Shown one piece after another: positions 33,348 through 43,920 of a stretch of 64,000 nt of DNA. This stretch comes from Nocardioides sp. NBC_00368 (GTDB lineage: Bacteria; Actinomycetota; Actinomycetes; Propionibacteriales; Nocardioidaceae). The first letter of the stretch is position 1. Every line of letters starts with the position of its first letter. The notes below the pieces were generated by a model, which worked only from the letters and a program-made list of their open reading frames with translations, did not search any database and was not told the DNA's origin. The translations under genes and the position numbers were made by a program. The stretch is from assembly GCF_036090055.1 (NCBI RefSeq), contig NZ_CP107970.1:4094501-4158500 (forward strand), in the 5' to 3' direction.

Positions 33348-35171
33348 CTACTCAACGGTTACCGATTTTGCGAGATTGCGGGGCTTGTCGACGTCGTGAC
33401 CGAGGGCTTTGGCGGCATGGAAGGCGATCAGCTGGAGCGGGATGGTCAGCAGGATCGGGTCGAGCTCGACCTCGTTCTTCGGTACGTCGACCCGCAGTGC
33501 GTCGAGCTCGCCGAGGTCGACGTCGGGATGGGTGACGACGACCAGCGGTCCGCGGCGGGCGCTGATCTCGTGCAAGGCGGCCACGTTGCGATCGGTCAGC
33601 TCGTCCTGAGGCACGATCGCCACCGTCGGCACGGACTCCGAGATCAGCGCGAGCGGGCCGTGCTTCAGCTCGGAGGTCTGGTAGGCCTCGGCGTGCCGGT
33701 AGGAGATCTCCTTCAGCTTCTGCGCGCCCTCGCGGGCGACCGGGTAGCCACGTACGCGACCGACGAAGAACATCGACTCCGCCTCGGCCAGCCGCGACGC
33801 GACCTCCTCGAGGTGGGACTCGCTCTTGAGGATCTCCTCGATCTGGGACGGCAGTGCCTGCAGGCCGGCGATGAGCCGCTTACCGTCGGCGATGGAGAGG
33901 TCGCGAACCCGACCGAGCTGGAGCGCCAGCAGCGAGAACGCGACGTACATGTTGGTCAGAGCCTTGGTCGAGGCGACCGCGATCTCCGGGCCGGCGTGCA
34001 GGTAGATGCCGCCGTCGACCGCCCGCGCGATCGCCGAGCCGACCACGTTGACGACGCCCAGCACCCGGCCGCCCTTGCGCTTGATCTCCTGGACGGCGAG
34101 CAGGGTGTCGATGGTCTCGCCGGACTGGGAGACGGCGACGTAGAGGGTGTCGGGCTCGATGATCGGGTTGCGGTAGCGGAACTCCGAGGCCGCCTCGGCG
34201 TCGGCGGGGATCCGGGCCAGCTCCTCGATCAGCCCCGCGCCCATCTGTCCGACGTAGTAGGCCGAGCCGCAGCCGAGGATCTTCACCCGCCGGATCGCGC
34301 GCAGCTCGCGGGGATCGAGGTTGAGCCCGCCGAGGTGGGCGGTGCCGAACCGCTCGTCGAGCCGCCCGCGGAGCGCGCGCTCGACCGAGGACGGCTGCTC
34401 GAGGATCTCGGTGAACATCCGCGGCTCGTCGGCGAGCTCGCCGTACTCGTACGCCGACGGGTCCACGTCGACCTCGCGTGCTGTGGTGGTGGTCGTCGTG
34501 AGGTCCTGGCGGAAGGTCGTGAAGCCGGTCGCGGTGACGGTCGCCAGCTCCCCGTCGTCCAGGTGGGCCACTGTCGTGGTGTGGCGCACCACCGCGGCCA
34601 GATCGGAGGCGACGTACATCTCCCCGTCGCCGACACCGACGATCAGCGGCGAGCCGTTGCGAGCCACGACCATCCGGTCGGGGAAGTCGGCGTGCACGAC
34701 GGCCAGCCCCCAGGTGCCCTCCACCTGGGAGAGCGCGTCGACGACCTTGGCCTCCAAGGTGTCCGCGGCCGAGGACTCGATGAGGTGGGCGAAGACCTCG
34801 GTGTCGGTGTCGCTGACCAGCTCGACTCCTGCCTCGGTGAGGCGCTCCCGCAGCGAGGCGGCGTTGTCGACGATCCCGTTGTGGACGACCGCCACCCGAC
34901 CGTCCGCGGAGACGTGCGGATGGGCGTTGGTGTCGTTGGCCGGGCCGTGGGTGGCCCACCGGGTGTGCCCGATGCCGACCTTGCCGGCGAACCGCTTCGG
35001 GAGAGCATCGACCAGGTCGCGTACGCGCCCGGCCTTCTTCACCACCTGCAGTCTGCTGCCCAGCACCGCGACGCCCGCCGAGTCGTAACCGCGGTGCTCG
35101 AGCCGCGCCAACCCCTCGGTGAGCAGGCCTGCGGCCTGCTGGGGTCCGATGTAGCCGACGATTCCGCACAT
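33348..35171 (-). CDS. glmS: Glutamine-fructose-6-phosphate aminotransferase (isomerizing)
   Basis: This 607-residue enzyme makes glucosamine-6-phosphate, the first step to UDP-GlcNAc for the cell wall. The N-terminal glutaminase starts MCGIVGYIG with the nucleophile Cys2. Two SIS sugar-isomerase domains follow (about 285-420 and 455-590), with SQSGETIDTL and ELKHGPLALI. It ends NLAKSVTVE, as expected. No glmS ribozyme-like leader is seen. A small gene lies 14 bp upstream. Confidence 0.97.
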   Translation of the reverse strand: MCGIVGYIGPQQAAGLLTEGLARLEHRGYDSAGVAVLGSRLQVVKKAGRVRDLVDALPKRFAGKVGIGHTRWATHGPANDTNAHPHVSADGRVAVVHNGIVDNAASLRERLTEAGVELVSDTDTEVFAHLIESSAADTLEAKVVDALSQVEGTWGLAVVHADFPDRMVVARNGSPLIVGVGDGEMYVASDLAAVVRHTTTVAHLDDGELATVTATGFTTFRQDLTTTTTTAREVDVDPSAYEYGELADEPRMFTEILEQPSSVERALRGRLDERFGTAHLGGLNLDPRELRAIRRVKILGCGSAYYVGQMGAGLIEELARIPADAEAASEFRYRNPIIEPDTLYVAVSQSGETIDTLLAVQEIKRKGGRVLGVVNVVGSAIARAVDGGIYLHAGPEIAVASTKALTNMYVAFSLLALQLGRVRDLSIADGKRLIAGLQALPSQIEEILKSESHLEEVASRLAEAESMFFVGRVRGYPVAREGAQKLKEISYRHAEAYQTSELKHGPLALISESVPTVAIVPQDELTDRNVAALHEISARRGPLVVVTHPDVDLGELDALRVDVPKNEVELDPILLTIPLQLIAFHAAKALGHDVDKPRNLAKSVTVE

Positions 35172-35185
35172 GTGTCCTGTCCGTC

Positions 35186-35449
35186 CTATCCGTAGATGAG
35201 CCGACGCAGCTGCCGCTCGGTCAGCCGCGGCGCGGCAACGACCCGCGCCCGAAGTTCCTCGGCCAGCTGCGCGAAGATCGCGTCGTTCTTCGCGCCGTAG
35301 GTCTTCAGCTGTGCATGCCGGCGGCGTACGTAGGTCTCGACCGGTTCGTCGAAGTACGCCACCACGTCCTCCACCACTCGCGCCGCCTCCGCGGACGAGA
35401 GCCCGGTGGTCGCGACCAGGTGGTCGATCAGGGGTTGCTCGGCACTCAC
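35186..35449 (-). CDS. Small hypothetical protein upstream of glmS
   Basis: This 87-residue, mostly helical, charged protein begins SAEQPLIDHLVATTGLSS and ends RLTERQLRRLIYG. No signal peptide or membrane segment is present. The GTG at 35449 has GGTGGG upstream; an upstream in-frame start is less likely. The stop lies 14 bp before glmS, so the two are probably one transcript. I do not recognise the family. Confidence 0.65.
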   Translation of the reverse strand: MSAEQPLIDHLVATTGLSSAEAARVVEDVVAYFDEPVETYVRRRHAQLKTYGAKNDAIFAQLAEELRARVVAAPRLTERQLRRLIYG

Positions 35450-35485
35450 CCCACCAACTGTGGGGCACTTCGGCGACAACGATCA

Positions 35486-35513
35486 AGTTTCTGCCCGATT
35501 TCGGGCAGAAACT
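35486..35513. repeat. Perfect 13-bp palindrome
   Basis: The arms at 35486-35498 and 35501-35513 are exact complements around TT. It starts 36 bp upstream of the small glmS-leading gene. It may be an operator for that operon or a hairpin in its 5' leader. Confidence 0.6.
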
Positions 35514-35602
35514 GGCGATTAGCCGTCAAGTGGGGAGGCGGTCACTCGATCGCGCATTCCGATGCCCCCAGGTGGAGCAAGCCGGGCCATCTTGCGGACT
35601 AC

Positions 35603-35632
35603 TTGGACATCACGGTGGAGGTGCGGTACCTT
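35603..35632 (+). promoter_or_regulatory. Promoter of the 43-residue gene
   Basis: TTGGAC at 35603-35608 and TACCTT at 35627-35632 are separated by 18 bp, like a sigma-A promoter. The AGGTGAACA direct repeat follows at about 35634-35652, and an AGGAGG site near 35652 precedes the ATG. Confidence 0.5.
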
Positions 35633-35663
35633 AGGTGAACACAAGGTGAACAGGAGGTGTCTG

Positions 35664-35795
35664 ATGAACGGAAATAAAGTGACTGGCAAGCTCGAGCTTC
35701 GCTGGCTCCCTGTCGTCGACCGCCGCGGCCGCAAGCACATGGAGGCCCGCTGGGTCGAAGTCAGTGCACCCGCGACCACCCGTCACGCTGCCTGA
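35664..35795 (+). CDS. Conserved-looking small basic protein, 43 residues
   Basis: A strong AGGAGG lies about 7 bp before the ATG, and promoter and terminator frame the gene. Together these support a real 43-residue protein (MNGNKVTGKLELRWLPVVDR, then RGRKHMEARWVEVSAP). It is basic, beta-strand-like, and has no membrane segment. Short proteins of this sort are common in actinobacteria. The function is unknown. Confidence 0.75.
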   Translation: MNGNKVTGKLELRWLPVVDRRGRKHMEARWVEVSAPATTRHAA

Positions 35796-35813
35796 CGACC
35801 GCTCAACGCTTCC

Positions 35814-35844
35814 GAGGCCCGCTCCCGACAGGGGAGCGGGCCTC
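35814..35844 (+). terminator. Terminator after the 43-residue gene
   Basis: GAGGCCCGCTCCC (35814-35826) pairs perfectly with 35832-35844 around a GACAG loop. A short T run follows (GCGCGTTTA). It ends the small-gene transcript. Confidence 0.85.
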
Positions 35845-35983
35845 GCGCGTTTAGGGATAGCGTTGTCACTGCAACCAATCTTCCGCCGTCGTCAGAAACG
35901 CGCACGAGAGCGGGAACATTGGGAGAGATTCCCCCGTTATGATGCTTGCAGTTTCAACCAATTCTTCCAGGAGCACATCCGCC

Positions 35984-36589
35984 ATGGGCATTTTCAGCAA
36001 GAAGGACACGGCCCCCGCCGCGACCGAGTTCGACACCCCGACCGCCGCCATCGACGACATCTCGGGTGACTACACCCTCGACGTCGCCCACACCCGCCTG
36101 GGCTTCTCGGCCCGCCACGCGATGGTGACCACGGTCCGCGGCTCCTTCAAGGAGTTCGAGGGCACCGCGACGATCGACACCGCCGAGCCGGCCAAGTCCA
36201 AGGTCTCGCTCACGATCAAGGCTGACTCCGTCGACACCGGCAACGCCGACCGCGACGGCCACCTGCTCTCGGGCGACTTCTTCGAGAACGAGGCCCACCC
36301 CAACATCACCTTCGAGTCGACCGAGGTCGAGTTCGACGGCGAGACCTGGAACATCACCGGCGACCTGACCATCAAGGGCAACACCAAGTCGGTCACCGTC
36401 CCGTTCGAGCAGACCGGCTCCGCCAAGGACCCGTTCGGCAACACCCGCGTCGGCTTCGAGGGTGCCGTCGCGATCAACCGCACCGACTGGGGCCTCTCCT
36501 TCAACGCCGCCCTCGAGACCGGCGGCGTGCTCGTCTCCGAGAAGATCAAGCTCGAGTTCGACATCTCCGCGATCAAGACGGAGGCCTGA
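35984..36589 (+). CDS. YceI-family lipocalin-like protein
   Basis: This 201-residue YceI-fold protein probably binds polyisoprenoid or other lipid-like ligands. The repeated beta-strand core runs from GDYTLDVAHTRLGFSARHAM to ALETGGVLVSEKIKLEFDIS. No signal peptide is visible; the N-terminus is MGIFSKKDTA, so it appears cytoplasmic. ATG 35984 has AGGAG upstream. AT-rich DNA precedes it. Confidence 0.93.
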   Translation: MGIFSKKDTAPAATEFDTPTAAIDDISGDYTLDVAHTRLGFSARHAMVTTVRGSFKEFEGTATIDTAEPAKSKVSLTIKADSVDTGNADRDGHLLSGDFFENEAHPNITFESTEVEFDGETWNITGDLTIKGNTKSVTVPFEQTGSAKDPFGNTRVGFEGAVAINRTDWGLSFNAALETGGVLVSEKIKLEFDISAIKTEA

Positions 36590-36630
36590 GCTCGGACGGC
36601 GCTTGCGCCGGCCGAACGCGAAGGGATCGA

Positions 36631-36692
36631 GCGTGACGACCGAGCGAGGTCGATCGGCGAGCTTGCTCGTCCGTTCGCGCCGAGCGAGAGAG
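36631..36692. repeat. Dispersed intergenic element, second copy of 841-902
   Basis: About 62 bp match 841-902 with roughly 85 percent identity by eye, including an identical CGGCGAGCTTGCTCGTCCG block. The copy lies just after the YceI gene. Further GCGCC and GCGAAGC palindromes continue to about 36750. It may be a REP-like element. Confidence 0.6.
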
Positions 36693-36800
36693 TAAGGCGC
36701 CCGCAGGGCGCCAGCGCAGCGGCTGAGCCTGCGAAGCCGCGAAGCGGGTCGAGATCCACGCCAACAGGAGACACCGACCACCGGTCGGTGAAACCAGAAC

Positions 36801-36829
36801 GGGGCCACCGGGTATCTCCCGGTGGCCCC
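36801..36829. terminator. Terminator hairpin, 12-bp stem
   Basis: GGGGCCACCGGG and its complement (36801-36812, 36818-36829) flank TATCT. A second 8-bp hairpin is at 36772-36790. Both lie between the convergent YceI and secreted-protein genes. Confidence 0.85.
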
Positions 36830-36865
36830 GAGCGTCTCATGGACGCAACTGAGTACAACTGGTGC

Positions 36866-37351
36866 TCAGTACCCGTTCGGGACGTAGTAGTGCTTCTCCG
36901 CCCCGACGCGCGCCGTGCCGACGGCATCGACGGACGAGGAGTCGCCCGTCACTCCCCCGGCGAACCCCAGCTGATCCGTGCCGAGACCGACGTCGCGCCC
37001 GCTACGGAGCGGCCCGGTGTCCTTGTCATGGTGGACGACACCTCCGCCGGCCTGGTCGACAGGAGACTCGAGGTGCGCACGGCCGCTGACCACCACCGTC
37101 GTCCCGTCGGTCGTCACCGTCACCGCTGCGTCGCTCCCGGCCTGCTCTCCCGAGACCGTCACCGGACCGACCGGACCTTGATCCGGAGCCTTGATCGGCT
37201 TCGATGCGGCCATCGGCGTGGCCCGTCCGTCAGCGTGACCGACGGATTGCGAGTCGGCGCAGGCGACCCCGGCTCCGGCAGCCACGAGACCACCGGCCAA
37301 GAGGGTCGCCGCCACAGTCTTCCGAAGTGCCCCGAGGACCTTCGAGCTCAT
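36866..37351 (-). CDS. Small secreted protein of unknown function
   Basis: This 161-residue protein has a signal peptide of about 32 residues (MSSKVLGALRKTVAATLLAG.., cleavage near ACA-DS). The mature protein is Gly/Asp/Val-rich, with VTVTTDGTTVVVSGRAH, which suggests a beta fold. It ends HYYVPNGY. ATG 37351 has AGGAGA 6 bp upstream. No family is recognised. Confidence 0.7.
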   Translation of the reverse strand: MSSKVLGALRKTVAATLLAGGLVAAGAGVACADSQSVGHADGRATPMAASKPIKAPDQGPVGPVTVSGEQAGSDAAVTVTTDGTTVVVSGRAHLESPVDQAGGGVVHHDKDTGPLRSGRDVGLGTDQLGFAGGVTGDSSSVDAVGTARVGAEKHYYVPNGY

Positions 37352-37818
37352 CGCGTTCTCCTGAGTTGAGTTGTACGACATGGGGATACGGGACCCCGTC
37401 AGCGCCTACACCCGGCGCCCGAGCGCACGGGGATCGCGGCGGCGCGGACGGGGTCCCGCCGGGCGGAGCGAGCGCAGTCCTGGTCGCGCTCGTAGCTCCA
37501 CCCATCGGACCGGACGGATCGGCAGTCCCGAGGATCTGCCACTGTCACGCCCGGTGGTAGATCCACACAGACGACGCCCCCCGGCGCCCAATCGCCTGCA
37601 TGGATCCGTTGCTCATCATCACGCTCGGTCGCGGCCTCGGGCAGGGCGTGGCGAGCCAGCACGGCCCGGCTGACACCGCGGCCTCGACTGCTCGTCGAGG
37701 CCATCACTGCCTCATTGCCCCACATGGACGCTCCCGAGATCGGTCCGGATCAGACCCTTTCGATACTTGTTACGTACTTCCGTGCATGAACGTTGCAGTT
37801 ACTTCAGAAATATGAGAG
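37352..37818. other. Long intergenic region, no confident gene
   Basis: About 470 bp separate the secreted-protein start from the symporter terminator. A minus-strand frame (37399-37725, 108 residues, Arg-rich) exists but has mixed codon third positions and no clear ribosome site. An AT-rich stretch at 37758-37816 contains a possible minus-strand promoter, with TTCATG and AAGTAT about 17 bp apart. It could serve that frame or an untranslated RNA. Confidence 0.4.
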
Positions 37819-37859
37819 AAGTCCCGCAAACACGCCACTGGGACGTGTTTGCGGGACTT
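37819..37859. terminator. Terminator of the DUF3311/symporter operon
   Basis: AAGTCCCGCAAACACG (37819-37834) pairs perfectly with 37844-37859 around a 9-nt loop. It starts 14 bp beyond the symporter stop. Confidence 0.9.
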
Positions 37860-37872
37860 TGCCCGGGATCGC

Positions 37873-39513
37873 TCAGCGCACTTCCGTGGTCGAGCTCAGC
37901 TCGTCGACGACACCCTCGTCACCGGCGTCGACCGAGTAGTCCGACGCCGCCGTCGCGTCCTCCCCGTCAGGCACGTCGAGAGCCCTCAGGATCGGGGTCA
38001 GGACGACGACCACGATGATGTTCAGCAGGAATGCGGTGAGGGCGATGTAGATCGGCGTCTCCGTACCGGGGAACGGCGCCAACGGTCCACCGAAGTGCTC
38101 CTGCGTGGGCGAGGAGACGCCGTAGGCGACGTACGTCCCGTACGCCATCCCGACCGCCCAGCCGGCCAGTACCGCCCAGCGGTGGAACCACCGGGTGTAG
38201 AGCCCGACGACGATCGCGGGCAGCGTCTGCAGGATCCAGACACCACCGAGCAGCTGCAGGTTGATGGCGTACGACTTCGACAGCGCCAGCACGAAGAGCA
38301 GCGCCCCGAACTTCACGATCAGGGAGACGATCTTGGCCTGCTTGGCCTCGTCCTGCGGGGTCGCGTCGGGCCTGAGGTAGGCCTTGTAGATGTTGCGCGT
38401 CCACAGGTTCGCGGCCGCGATCGACATGATCGCCGCCGGCACCAGGGCTCCGATGATGATCGCCGCGTACGCGACGCCCGCGAACCACGCCGGGAACTGA
38501 TCCTCGAAGAGCTGCGGGATCGCGAGCTGCGGGTTCGGCGGGTCACCGACCATCACCCCCGCCGCGAGGGCGACGAACCCGAGCAGCGCCAGGAGCCCCA
38601 GCAGGAACGAGTACGCCGGCAGCAGCGAGGCGTTGCGACGGATCACGTTGCGGCTGCGCGTGGAGAGGACACCGGTGATCGAGTGCGGGTACATGAACAG
38701 CGCCAGCGCCGAACCGAGGGCGAGCGAGGCGTAGGCCCACTGACCGGCCGCCTGCGACGGGAAGAGCGCCTTCGGCGCCGCGTCGCCGGCGGCGATCGCG
38801 TCCGCGTTCTCGGTGTTGAAGGTGTCGAAGCTGGTCTGCACCGTCTCGAAGATGTTGCCCCAGCCACCGAGCTGCGACGGGATGTAGATGATCGCCACGA
38901 TGATCACGATGTAGATCAGCGAGTCCTTCACGAACGCGATCAGTGCCGGTGCCCGCAACCCGGAGGAGTACGTGTAGGCAGCCAGCACCGCGAACGCGAT
39001 GAACAGCGGCAGGTCACGGATGAACCAGTTCGAGGAGTCGCTCTGCAGGCCCATCACCTCGAGCACGACCTCCATGCCGACCAGCTGCAGGGCGATGTAG
39101 GGCATCGTGGCGAGCAGCCCGGTGAGCGCGACCGCGAGGCCGAGGGACTTGGACCCGTAGCGGCCGGTGACGAAGTCGGCCGGGGTGACGTACCCGTGCT
39201 TGTGCGAGACCGACCACAGCTTCGGCAGGAACGCGAAGATGATCGGGTAGACGAGGATCGTGTAAGGGACCGCGAAGAAACCGACGGCGGCGCCGGCGAA
39301 CAGGGTCGCGGGGACCGCGATGAAGGTGTAGGCCGTGTAGAGGTCGCCGCCGATGAGGAACCAGGCCACGAACGTACCGAACCCGCGGCCGCCCAGACCC
39401 CACTCGTCGAGGTTGTCCATCGACTTCGCCCGGCGCCAGCGCGCGGCGGAGAAGCCGAGGATCGTGACCAGCAGAAAGAGGAAGGCGAAGACGGAGACCG
39501 CTACGGCGCTCAC
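37873..39513 (-). CDS. Sodium:solute symporter, monocarboxylate-type
   Basis: This 546-residue SSS-family transporter has about 13 membrane segments. Signatures include GGRGFGTFVAWFLIGGDLYTAYTF, then GYVTPADFVTGRYGSKSL, and ALFMYPHSITGVLSTRS with IRRNASLLPAYS. With its small DUF3311 partner it matches the actinobacterial MctP/MctC-like arrangement, which takes up acetate, lactate, pyruvate or alanine. The GTG start at 39513 overlaps the DUF3311 stop, showing coupling. The exact substrate is inferred only. Confidence 0.92.
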   Translation of the reverse strand: MSAVAVSVFAFLFLLVTILGFSAARWRRAKSMDNLDEWGLGGRGFGTFVAWFLIGGDLYTAYTFIAVPATLFAGAAVGFFAVPYTILVYPIIFAFLPKLWSVSHKHGYVTPADFVTGRYGSKSLGLAVALTGLLATMPYIALQLVGMEVVLEVMGLQSDSSNWFIRDLPLFIAFAVLAAYTYSSGLRAPALIAFVKDSLIYIVIIVAIIYIPSQLGGWGNIFETVQTSFDTFNTENADAIAAGDAAPKALFPSQAAGQWAYASLALGSALALFMYPHSITGVLSTRSRNVIRRNASLLPAYSFLLGLLALLGFVALAAGVMVGDPPNPQLAIPQLFEDQFPAWFAGVAYAAIIIGALVPAAIMSIAAANLWTRNIYKAYLRPDATPQDEAKQAKIVSLIVKFGALLFVLALSKSYAINLQLLGGVWILQTLPAIVVGLYTRWFHRWAVLAGWAVGMAYGTYVAYGVSSPTQEHFGGPLAPFPGTETPIYIALTAFLLNIIVVVVLTPILRALDVPDGEDATAASDYSVDAGDEGVVDELSSTTEVR

Positions 39514-39764
39514 TGGCCACCCTCCTTCCACGGGCGCCCGGCGGCGGCACGGTCACGCCGGAACGCGGCCTTGGCGACGAAGTAGGCGACGGTCGTGAAC
39601 AGGACCGAGCAGGGGATGAGGACGAGCTGGAACCAGAAGTAGAACGGGAATCCGGCGAGCGTCGGGTCCTCCTTCGCGTACAGCGGCACCGCGAGTGACG
39701 GGGCTGCTGCCGCGACCAGGAGGACCCCGACGAGGATCCACGAGCCCTTGGACGAGGACGGCAT
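39510..39764 (-). CDS. DUF3311-family small membrane protein
   Basis: This 84-residue protein has two membrane segments (about 8-28 and 43-68), a typical DUF3311 layout. It precedes and overlaps the SSS symporter gene and is probably a required accessory subunit. A GGAGGTGA ribosome site lies just before the ATG. Function in detail is unknown for the family. Confidence 0.88.
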   Translation of the reverse strand: MPSSSKGSWILVGVLLVAAAAPSLAVPLYAKEDPTLAGFPFYFWFQLVLIPCSVLFTTVAYFVAKAAFRRDRAAAGRPWKEGGQ

Positions 39765-39961
39765 GGGTCACCTCCGAGATCTGTCGAAGTGGGTTGGGCG
39801 ATCTGTGACCTTGGTCACATTCACCGACGGTGTCCAGCCCAAATCGACCGGCACGACGACGAACGGTCGATCTGCCGCGACGAGCGGTCGAATCGCCTGC
39901 CGCGCGACGCCTTCAGGACTAGCCTGCAAGGTGATCCTCCCCCTCGGCACAGGAGCGCCCC
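39765..39961. other. Divergent intergenic region, DUF3311 / namZ
   Basis: This 197-bp region holds promoters for both directions. GATCTGTCGA at 39779 and a related GATCTGCCGC at 39869 recur. A CACAGGAG ribosome site precedes the namZ ATG. No clear operator was seen. Confidence 0.4.
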
Positions 39962-41284
39962 ATGAGCACTGAACTCCCCAGGATCGACCGGCGCCGTCTG
40001 CTCGGCGCTGCCGTGGCCGGCGCCGCGGCGACTCCGCTTCTCACTGGATCGACCGGCTCGGCGAGCGCGGCGAGCCCGCCTGTCGAGCCGCTCGGACGCG
40101 GCGAGGCCGTCCGGCCGGGCGCCGACCGGGCCGCGGCCGACGGCTGGTCGGTGCTGTCCGGAGAACGGGTCGGCATCATCACCAACCCCACCGGCGTGCT
40201 GCGCAACCTGCGCAACATCGTCGACGAGATGCACGAGTCGGGCGCCGTGAGCATCGCCGGGGTGTTCGGGCCGGAGCACGGCTTCCGCGGCACGGCCCAG
40301 GCGGGCGGCTCGGAGGGGACGTTCGTCGACGAGCGCACCGGGCTTACGGTCTACGACGCCTACGGCGCGAACGTGGCGAAGATGCGGGAGCTGTTCACGA
40401 CGGCCGACGTCGAGACCGTCGTCTTCGACATCCAGGACGTCGGGTCCCGGTTCTACACCTACATCTGGACGATGTGGACGGCGATGCAGGCGGCGGTCGC
40501 GACCGGCAAGCGCTTCGTGGTCCTCGACCGGCCCAACCCCGTGGGCGGGACCGCCCGCGGCCCGATGATGACGGCGGCGTACACCTCGGGCGTCGGCGCC
40601 CGCGAGGTCGTTCAGCAGCACGGGATGTCGGTCGGCGAGCTGGCCCGGTTCTTCGACGGCGAGTTCCTCGAGGAGCATGCCGGCGCCCGGCTCGACCAGC
40701 TCGACATCGTCCAGGTCTCCGGATGGAGGAGGACGACGCTGTACGCCGACACCGGGCTCGACTTCATCCTGCCGAGCCCCAACATGCCGACCCCCGACAC
40801 CGCGCTGGCCTACCCCGGGACCTGCATGTTCGAGGGCACCAACCTCTCCGAGGGACGCGGCACCACCAAGCCGTTCGAGCTGATCGGGGCGCCGTTCGTC
40901 GACCACCGCTGGGCCGCGGCGCTGGAGGAGGCCGACCTGCCGGGCGTGACGTTCCGGGAGGCCTACTTCAACCCCTCGGTCAACAAGTTCGCCGGCCAGG
41001 TCTGCGGAGGTGTGCAGGTCACGATCCAGGACCGCGACCGGTTCGATCCCATCCGTGCCGGGGTCGAGATGCTGGTCACCGCGAAGGCCCTCTACCCCGA
41101 GTTCGCCTGGCGCCAGGACTCATGGGACACCGCCCGCCCGTTCTGGATCGACAAGCTCACCGGATCGACGAGGCTGCGTACGCAGATCGACGCCGGCGCC
41201 ACCGGCGACGAGGTCCAGGCGGCCTGGCGCGACGAGCTGGCCGCCTTCGACGCGACCCGCCGCCAGTACCTGCTCTACCGCTAG
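39962..41284 (+). CDS. namZ: Exo-beta-N-acetylmuramidase NamZ-like (DUF1343, GH171)
   Basis: This 440-residue exported protein has a twin-arginine signal (RIDRRRLLGAA) cleaved near residue 35. The DUF1343 core is GVFGPEHGFRGTAQAGG, then FDIQDVGSRFYTYIWTMW, FVVLDRPNPVGG and NLSEGRGTTKPFELIGAP. Known NamZ enzymes remove MurNAc from the non-reducing end of peptidoglycan chains. Export fits wall recycling or scavenging. The ATG has AGGAG upstream. It stands between a divergent symporter operon and the convergent Entner-Doudoroff operon. Confidence 0.92.
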   Translation: MSTELPRIDRRRLLGAAVAGAAATPLLTGSTGSASAASPPVEPLGRGEAVRPGADRAAADGWSVLSGERVGIITNPTGVLRNLRNIVDEMHESGAVSIAGVFGPEHGFRGTAQAGGSEGTFVDERTGLTVYDAYGANVAKMRELFTTADVETVVFDIQDVGSRFYTYIWTMWTAMQAAVATGKRFVVLDRPNPVGGTARGPMMTAAYTSGVGAREVVQQHGMSVGELARFFDGEFLEEHAGARLDQLDIVQVSGWRRTTLYADTGLDFILPSPNMPTPDTALAYPGTCMFEGTNLSEGRGTTKPFELIGAPFVDHRWAAALEEADLPGVTFREAYFNPSVNKFAGQVCGGVQVTIQDRDRFDPIRAGVEMLVTAKALYPEFAWRQDSWDTARPFWIDKLTGSTRLRTQIDAGATGDEVQAAWRDELAAFDATRRQYLLYR

Positions 41285-41290
41285 CCCGCC

Positions 41291-41400
41291 GACCCGGCGC
41301 ATCAGTCCCGCTAGAAACCGCCGAGTCGGCGCGTCAGTCCCGAGCAGGCGGGACAGTTGCGCCGACTCGGCGGGTTTTTCCGGGACAGTAGCGCCGGGTC
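41291..41400. terminator. Nested double hairpin, bidirectional terminator
   Basis: The outer arms 41291-41310 and 41381-41400 pair with one 4-nt internal mismatch. The inner arms CCGCCGAGTCGGCGC (41318-41332) and its complement (41359-41373) enclose a further GTCCCG/CGGGAC stem, and GTTTTT follows. The block sits exactly between namZ and eda, so it should end both transcripts. Its arms share the GCCGAGTCGGCGC motif of 801-813. Confidence 0.85.
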
Positions 41401-42020
41401 AGCGAAGGGCGGCGGTGGCGGCTGCGAGCGCGGTGACGCGGTCCCAGTCGCCGGAGGCGAGCGCGTCGGCGGGGGTGAGCCAGGAGCCGCCGACGCAGCC
41501 GACGTTGCGCAGGCCGAGGTAGCTCGGGGCGGTGGCGAGCGTGATGCCACCGGTGGGGCAGAAGCGGGCGTCGGGGAGCACCGACGGCAGCGAACCGAGG
41601 AACTTGGCGCCGCCGGAGGCCTCGGCCGGGAAGAACTTCATCGCGGTGTGGCCGGTCTCGAGGACCGCGAGGGCCTCGGAGACGGTGGCGGTGCCGGGCA
41701 GGAACGGCAGCCCGGTGTCGCGCATCGCGCCGAGCAGCGTCGGGGTCGCGCCCGGCGAGACGAGGAACTGGGCCCCGGCCGCGGCGGCCTCCTTGGCGAG
41801 CAGGGGCGTCGTCACCGTGCCGGCGCCGATCAGAACCTCCGGCACCTCGGCCGCGATGGCCCGGATGGCGTCCAGCGCCACCGGCGTACGCAGCGTCAGC
41901 TCGACCACGGGCACGCCACCCTCGACGAGGGCGCGGGCCACCGGCACCGCCTGGTCGACGGCGTCGACGACGACGACCGGGATCACCGGGGAGAGATCGA
42001 GCAGGTCGGTGGACTTCAGG

Positions 42021-42028
<8 letters not shown>
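41399..42028 (-). CDS. eda: 2-dehydro-3-deoxyphosphogluconate (KDPG) aldolase
   Basis: This 209-residue class I aldolase splits KDPG into pyruvate and glyceraldehyde-3-phosphate. The Schiff-base Lys lies in MKFFPAE, the catalytic Glu in VVELTLRT, and phosphate binding in CPTGGI. It begins MSDLKS at 42028, overlapping the edd stop by 8 bp, so translation is coupled. It is the final gene of the edd-eda operon. Confidence 0.95.
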
Positions 42029-43904
<1,876 letters not shown>

Positions 43905-43920
43905 GGGTCCTCCAAAGGCT

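Noticed and set aside
35519..35779. 86-residue minus-strand frame opposite the 43-residue gene
   Set aside because: It is antisense to a gene with a promoter, strong ribosome site and terminator.
36772..36790. CACCGACC/GGTCGGTG hairpin as a separate operator
   Set aside because: It lies between convergent genes beside a stronger terminator, so an operator role is unlikely.
37399..37725. 108-residue minus-strand open frame
   Set aside because: Codon third positions are mixed, it is Arg-rich, and no ribosome site is visible. A weak promoter-like element upstream keeps it only as a remote possibility.
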